Positions 58,225-64,000 of a DNA stretch of 64,000 bases are shown here, piece by piece. Under the pieces are notes generated by a model. That model was not told the origin of the DNA, did no database searches, and saw only the letters and a list, made by a program, of their open reading frames with translations. The translations under genes and the position numbers were made by a program. This DNA is from Plasmodium coatneyi (taxonomy: Eukaryota; Apicomplexa; Aconoidasida; Haemosporida; Plasmodiidae): positions 1,655,501 through 1,719,500 of the forward strand of contig NC_033565.1 of assembly GCF_001680005.1 (NCBI RefSeq), given 5' to 3'. Positions within the stretch are counted from its first letter, which is position 1, and every line of letters begins with the position of its first letter.

Positions 58225-58760
58225 TCTATATGGTCCATATATATGGGACCATGGAATTCCCCAACATATATATATATGTGTGCGAGGGGAAAATCCCATA
58301 TGAGGGGGCATCTATATGGAACATCCCATAAATATATATGTGTGGATAGGACGAAATAACGAATAAGTAGAAGCTTATGTGTACAGTTTAGTGGCAAAAG
58401 TGGGAACAGTAATAGGGATGGGAAACACATTTCTCAAGGAGGGACTCCCACCTATTAGGGTCCACATATGTATGTGGGTAGAACATTCCACATATATGGT
58501 ATATCTATGTGCGGAACATCCCCCATATATATATGTATGTGTGTGGGGGAGGGTAACGTCCCCCATACATATGTATGTAGGAGGGAACATCCCATATGGG
58601 ACATCTATTTGTGGTGATCATCTAGGTGGGGCATCTATATGGTACATCCCATATATATATGTATGTGTGGGAGGGGAACATTTTCCATATATGGAGCATC
58701 CCATATAAAGGGGCATCTATATGGGGAACACCCCCCTTTAAAGGTGTGTGTAGAACCACA
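58225..58760. repeat. CATATG-rich degenerate minisatellite
   Basis: About ten degenerate units of 40-55 bp built from CATCCCATATATATATGTG, TGTGGGAGGGGAACAT and GGGGCATCTATATGG. Purine-rich GGGG words alternate with ATATAT tracts. Confidence 0.8.
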
Positions 58761-59482
58761 CATTACTTTTTGCTTCCCCATACAATATGGTACATATTTC
58801 CCCAAATGAGTGAAACCTTTGTATTCAGAATCCTTTCTTCAAACCCTTAAGGGGGAACCCCTTATGGTAGGGAACCGTTATGGTGAATGATGTTCCTTGC
58901 AGCATATAAAGGGGGCATTAGTCACCTCCCCGCCCCTCTTCCTCCTTAGAATTATTCTTCAACAAAATGGAAAAAAAAAAAAAAAAAAAAAAAAAGCGGC
59001 ACACAGGGATGAACAACAATTCATAGCGCGACCACATACACATAGGAACAACAATTTCAAGCAAACACAGATGAACAACAATTTCTAGAACGTACATATG
59101 CACACATACGCGTATGAATAGAACATAGAAGGGGGTGAGGGTGGGGGGATCGGAAGGAAGAAGTTCATTCACTGCTCATCAGTTTGATAAGACGAACGTT
59201 CCCAATTTCCTTTCTTTTTTAGTAAATACTCCTTTCTAATGAACTTTGTCCATAGTTCTACATATATGATAATATTATTATGTGTGCGACACATACATAT
59301 ATACATAATATATGAATGACTTATTTGTAAACATACTCACATCAAGCACAAAAAAAGGAAGAAAAAAAGGAGAAAAAAATGAGGAAGTTATCATATTACT
59401 AATACAACATAAATGAATAAAAGAAGGGGAGAGTGCATATATATCAACGAATACCATTATTATTTTGGTAAGGTATTATTAT

Positions 59483-59520
59483 GGTAAAAGGGTGTGCATA
59501 TGGTAAAGGGTGTAAATATG
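59483..59520 (+). promoter_or_regulatory. Two copies of the AAGGGTGT-bearing 18-bp unit upstream of KIR-9
   Basis: GGTAAAAGGGTGTGCATATG followed by GTAAAGGGTGTAAATATGG. Same unit and same orientation relative to the gene as the five copies upstream of KIR-8, at a similar distance. Confidence 0.4.
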
Positions 59521-60173
59521 GTACTTTTTTTAAACTTCTTTTTTTTTTTTTTTACATATCATTTGCATAATTCCTCTGTGTGTATTATATATCCTCGTTT
59601 CATTTATTTTATGAATGTACAATTCGTAGTAGATATGGGTAAATGTACGTATTTAAAAGGGACGAAAAATGAATATTCCATACAGGGAATATACGCTGAA
59701 TTGTATTAGCACATTTTTATAATCGTCCTTCACACACATAACAATAAAATATAAAATAAATAATATATATATTAAAATTTTTACCCAGCATAGGAAAAAA
59801 TGGTATTCTTGTATACACAATTATGATGGTGTGTACATTTTAATATAATGTGCTATGAGCAATCACCTATATAATGCAATAAAATAATACATGGATATGG
59901 AATAGGGCATGCTGAAATATTCATTCATAGAGAAAATTTCTGCCCCCTTCGCCCCTTCTCTTTTTTTTTTGTATAACAATTGTAAGGGGGAAGGTAAAAA
60001 AAAATAATAATAATAATAATAATAATATAAAATATTGCATAATAAAGTACTTTCCAATATTATATTAATATTCCTATTCGGAATGTATGAATAATTCATG
60101 AACAGCACAACGAACATTTTATAACATATAAATTCAAATTTTACACATATACATAACAAACGTATAGGAAAAA

Positions 60174-61572
60174 ATGACAAAAGTAATAACCCCCCCCTTT
60201 TCATATATTTATTTCCATAAAATAAGGTGTATTCTAATGGTGTATATATAGCATTTTATGTGCACAATGTAATAAACGGATGGGAGTATATTCACCTTAC
60301 CAATTCCACATTTATAGGAAGAGTGTAGTGTGGATGCATTACCTTCTAGACGAGTATATTCACATTTCAAGAATGGCGGACATACATGTAAAGATAGCAA
60401 ATCTTGGAAAAACAGCATAGTGGAAATTGTGGGGGATAATTTGAGGGACAATACACGCGGTTCAGTTAACGATGAAGAAATTGCCAACGCTTGGTGTATT
60501 CTATCTAACGTGGAAACAAATGGGGGACAACCTTGTGAGAAGTTGTGCGACTTTTTTTACTTCTGGTTGGGGGATATATTATCTGGCAATTTGAGTGGAT
60601 GGACTTCATTAGAGAGCATTATGCCGCAAATATATACTAAATTGAGCGGTGGGCCCAACAGCGGTCCATGTGCTAACACTTTTTTGAGCAGTAATATGGA
60701 CACAACTTTCCTCAAGTATAGAAAAAAAGTCTTCGACTATTATTATGATTACCGAACCATATGGAAAAAACTAAAGCAAAATGGCGACTCCTCTTGCACT
60801 ACTGCATATGACACATACCTAACTGGAACTGCAGTTAATGGAGTTGATACAGATGGTGGAGCTGATGGTGCTTATAGAATGGTAAGTGCAAATTGTGGGA
60901 GTGATGGTGATGATTTCTGTAAAGAATTCTGGAATAAGAAGTTCAAAAGTAAAAGTATCCCAGAACCATCAAAATTGAAAGAAAAGGCAACGTCCAAAGG
61001 AGAGGAACTTCCATCATCAGTCGAAGGGGAAGACGAAGAAAATCTGATTAATTGCTTCATACAGGTGCTTTCAGGAATTGTTGCACCATCACCACAGGGT
61101 GATGGTGGAAGTGGTGTTGCCCCAATTGCCTCCTCCACAATAGGCACAATAATTGGAATACCTGCCATTGCTCTTTTTTTATATAAGGTAATAATTACCA
61201 CCAAAACCACTATATAAATATATATGAGTGTATATATATACATATATATATATAGTGCATGTCTATATGACACTTCCCACATTCCTTCCTTCTCCCATCT
61301 CTTTTTTGCAGTATAATCTTTTACCTGATTGGTTACGGAACCAATTTGGGAATAGCAACAGCGGTGGAAGGAACAGCAGAAAAGAAAGGAGATCCAGTGT
61401 ACATCACTTTGATGACACATTAACAGATTCTTCTATAAAATATGGAACAGATTATTCCACAACAACAAATTCCATAACCGATTCCATGACAGAATATTCT
61501 GCTCCACCATCCACAAGAAGAACAAATAATAAACAGACTCATCGGAAAAATATACGTTATCAAAGTGTGTGA
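60174..61572 (+). CDS. kir: KIR-9: KIR surface antigen, three exons
   Basis: Exon 2 is 60318-61187 (290 codons, donor GTAATA) and exon 3 is 61312-61572, phase 0. Exon 1 is probably 60174-60182 (MTK, donor GTAATA); total about 379 aa. Exon 2 begins EECSVDALPSRRVYSHF and contains CDFFYFWLGD and a cysteine-spaced second half. A short charged spacer (EGEDEENLIN) and a Gly-rich bit precede the anchor IASSTIGTIIGIPAIALFLYK. The tail starts YNLLPDWLRNQFGN, close to the KIR-6 tail, has Ser/Thr/Asp words and ends RKNIRYQSV. Intact. The upstream repeat unit links its promoter region with that of KIR-8. Confidence 0.9.
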
Positions 61573-62625
61573 CGTTGCATTGTTTGTAACACAACACAAT
61601 ACGCACATCTGGGATGTAACACATTGAATGTAACACTGAATTAAATTGATGTTTCCCCCTATGGAAGGAACAATAAATAACACAGCGCATACAGTTTATA
61701 TATACAGTGTGTAAGAGAAGAAGGAAAGTAACACTTTACCTCCCTTCCTTTTCTTTCCTTCTTATTCCTTCCTTTTCCTTCGTTACATCTTAAAGCTTAC
61801 TTCTTCCTTCTTTCCTTTTTCTTTTATTTTTCCTTCCTCCTATATTCCTTAAAAGAAGAAAGAACGAAAAAAAAAAATTATTAAAATAAAAAAAAGATAA
61901 AAAGGTCCCCCCCTCCAAAAAAAAAAAAAAGGGAAAAAAAAAGCTTCTACGACGTGCACTACATATTTCCTAAAAAAAGAAAAAAAAACTAACATACTCC
62001 TTCCAACAACGTGCAAAAAATCGGACTCATCGCTTACTCATTCAATTCTATTGACCCATTATATCGGAACATTAAAACAACAACAAAAATGTTAAACACA
62101 AACATGCATAATTGAAATATGCTCAAAATATGTGAACATAATTTGCTGCTCCTCCTCTTTCATTTCACACCGTTAGAAGAAGAAGGGAGGGAGGTAGTGT
62201 GGGGGCAACACATATATAATGTGAGAGAAAAAAGTGTTCACATTATTTATTTTTTTTTTTTTTTTCCTTCGCTCTCTTTTTGTAGAAGGAAAAAATACGA
62301 ATAACTTGAGCTTAATTTTTTTGAAATAATGTAATTATGTAATTAAAATATGCTTTTTTTTAAAATTATGATTCTTCTTTATATATATTTTATTGTACGT
62401 TGTAATATATGATTTTATTTTAGAATGAAAAATACACTTACACCCATTCATCATTAAAAACATTCAATCATATGTGCACGCAAGCAACTTCCCAAACGAC
62501 TGCACAAACAACTTCACAAACACTTTGTAATTTAAGAAAAAGAAAAAGATACACATTTTTTTTTTAAACTTTTCATTTTAAAGGAAAAAGAAAAAACAAA
62601 AAAAGGAAGCAAAAAAAAAAATAAA
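61573..62625. other. Intergenic, KIR-9 3' flank and upstream of exported gene
   Basis: The first 150 bases carry the KIR 3'-flank module (CCCCCTATGGAAGGAAC, AATAAATAACAC, ACAGTTTATATATACAGTG). Pyrimidine- and then A-rich DNA follows. No gene. Confidence 0.6.
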
Positions 62626-63573
62626 ATGGCACCTCTAAAATATTTAATACTTATCCTTACGCTGTACTGTTGGCCATATCCTAACTACGTATGACAATTA
62701 CTACTGCATTTTTAGAATGCACATACATTCATTATAATTAACTCCTTTGCTCCTTATTAAAAATATAAAAAGAGAAAAGGAAAGGAAAAACAAAATGTTT
62801 CCACCACCATAACAACCCTTCCTTCCATCAACCAACTAACAACCTTCCTTCCATCTACCACCCCTAACACTATCTTCCTTCCACGTACCACCTAACAACC
62901 TCTTCCTTTCACCTACCACCTAACAACTTTCCTTCCACCTACCACCCCTAGGAATCCACCTACCACCCCTAGGAATCCACCTACCACCCACCAACCTAAC
63001 AGCCTTCCTTACCTCTTTTCTTTTTAGGTTAGTGCATTAGGCACATATGATTCGTCAGATGGAAGTGATTCAAGCGGTGAAGAATCAACAACAACAAGTG
63101 TTCGAACTGGTACAAGAACACAATTACCAAATCAATTACAGCATAGAAGTTATAATGAAGACGACCCTCCATATAAAAGAACTTTCTTGAATGAATCACC
63201 TCAAAATTCAAACTTAGGAACAAATTCATGTGATTTGTCACATAGAAGGAAGAACAAAAATACCATCTTGCGAGACAAATGTCGAAGGTTGTATAAAAAA
63301 TGTAAATATGGAAAATTTAAACATAGAACCTTACTACTACTTCTATTAGGTATGGTAGCTCTATGTATACTTATTCTGTACTTCTGCAACCCCAGTATTG
63401 TGAATGTAGCAACTGCGCGAACTGTAGGAAAGGATGCTATAAATTGGGGTTACACAATTCTGACAGCCCTAGGACTCCTTATGCTAATTCCACTAGTAGG
63501 ATGTCACTATTTGCGAGCTCGAAAAAAATACATCAAAAGATCCAAATACAAAAAGTATAAATACAAATTATAA
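62626..63573 (+). CDS. Small exported-type protein, two exons, two transmembrane segments
   Basis: Exon 1 is 62626-62688 (21 codons, signal sequence MAPLKYLILILTLYCWPYP, donor GTATGA inside AACTACGTA). Exon 2 is 63028-63573 after a TTTTTAG acceptor, phase 0; total 202 aa. After an acidic Ser/Thr-rich start come DDPPYKRTFLNE, a basic cysteine-containing region (RDKCRRLYKKCKYGK), a first membrane segment (TLLLLLLGMVALCILILYF), a loop, a second one (GYTILTALGLLMLIPLVG) and a lysine/tyrosine-rich tail. It is the intact paralogue of the frameshifted gene at 56373. The design fits proteins exported into the red cell; I cannot name the family. The intron is filled with the AACAACCTTCC-type minisatellite (62805-63010). 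Confidence 0.8.
62805..63010 (+). repeat. Intron minisatellite (ACAACCTTCCTTCCA, CTACCACCCCTA)
   Basis: The intron of the exported-type gene is a run of degenerate units CAACCTTCCTTCCA and ACCTACCACCCCTAGGAATC. It ends just before the splice acceptor. Confidence 0.85.
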
Positions 63574-64000
63574 ATACAAGTACAACTCTAAATACAAACT
63601 TATAAATTATAAGTTGTAAATACAAATTATAAGTTATAAATCCTACTCCAAATAGAAAATTAAGTTCCAAATCGAAGTTGTATGTTGCACATTGGAAGTG
63701 TTTAAGTTGTAAAATGTGGAATTTTTTTTTTCGCTTATGATAATTACACATTAACATAAACACCTTCATACAACATAAAAAAAGAAGCAAAAAAACAAAG
63801 AAGGAAAGGATGGGGTAAAAAAAGGAAGAATGGTCATTTTTGCTCCTTTCGCTTACACACTGTATATATATATAAACTGTGTGCGGACTTTGCGTGGTGT
63901 TATTTATTGTTCCTTCCATAGGGGGGGGGGGGGGGATGAACTTTCCTTTTACAGGTGTTACATATAGGATGTTTGACGTGTTCTACACATTTAATGGTAT
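63574..64000. other. 3' region of exported gene, then 3' flank of a KIR beyond the window
   Basis: The first part has TACAAATTATAAGT short repeats. From about 63840, read on -, the sequence has the KIR 3'-flank order: ACCATTAAATG at the edge, CCCCTATGGAAGGAAC, AATAAATAACAC, ACAGTTTATATATA. A KIR on - probably ends within a few bases beyond 64000. Confidence 0.55.

Larger units (their letters stand above)
57197..60173. other. Intergenic upstream of KIR-9
   Basis: No gene supported. Contains a CATATG-rich minisatellite (58225-58760), a short repeat of GATGAACAACAATTTC at 59008-59088, a run of about 25 A at 58971-58995, and AAGGGTGT octamers at 59488 and 59506. Confidence 0.55.

Noticed and set aside
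1..64000. SICAvar genes, tRNA and rRNA genes
   Set aside because: Looked for cysteine-rich multi-exon SICA domains and for tRNA-like or rRNA-like segments; none could be supported by eye.

Overview
The window looks like Plasmodium knowlesi (or a very close relative such as P. coatneyi), at the junction between a conserved chromosome core and a subtelomere-like accessory region. The DNA is moderately AT-rich with long A/T runs. It carries nine genes of the KIR (PIR/vir superfamily) surface-antigen family with their typical mini-exon / long exon / cytoplasmic-tail exon structure. One KIR carries a stretch matching host CD99, a known hallmark of P. knowlesi. Telomere-like GGGTTYA remnants lie inside the array, as is also known for this species.

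Left part (1-5.4 kb): a rhoptry-associated protein 2/3 gene on + and, convergent to it, a skeleton-binding-protein-1-like gene on -. The same pair sits together near a chromosome end in P. falciparum, so this end is the syntenic, core-facing side. Middle-left (9.6-19.7 kb): two tryptophan-rich antigen genes on -, one compact (284 aa) and one very large (about 1,750 aa) built mostly from tandem repeats between two Trp-rich segments. At 23-23.8 kb lies a two-exon, two-transmembrane exported-type protein.

Right part (26-64 kb): KIR territory. KIR-1 and KIR-2 are on -, KIR-3 and KIR-4 on +, KIR-5 on -, a lysophospholipase-like gene broken by a nonsense codon on +, KIR-6 and KIR-7 on +, KIR-8 on -, a frameshifted small exported protein gene on -, KIR-9 on +, and an intact paralogue of that exported gene on +. 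The window closes inside what looks like the 3' flank of a tenth KIR on -. Many exons were joined by hand from phase, GT..AG sites and family structure; first exons of KIR-3, -4, -7 and -9 are the least certain.

The accessory region shows heavy birth-and-death evolution. There are duplicated KIR upstream and downstream flanks, an orphan KIR 3' flank with no gene attached, premature stops, a two-domain KIR, and many minisatellites. A 97-bp near-perfect inverted repeat lies at 45.7-45.9 kb. A G-rich octamer (AAGGGTGT) recurs upstream of most KIR genes, and a 3'-flank module recurs after many of them. The genes have no operon logic. They are secretory or exported invasion and host-cell-surface proteins: RAP2/3 in rhoptries; SBP1-like, Trp-rich, exported and KIR proteins at or beneath the infected red-cell surface.
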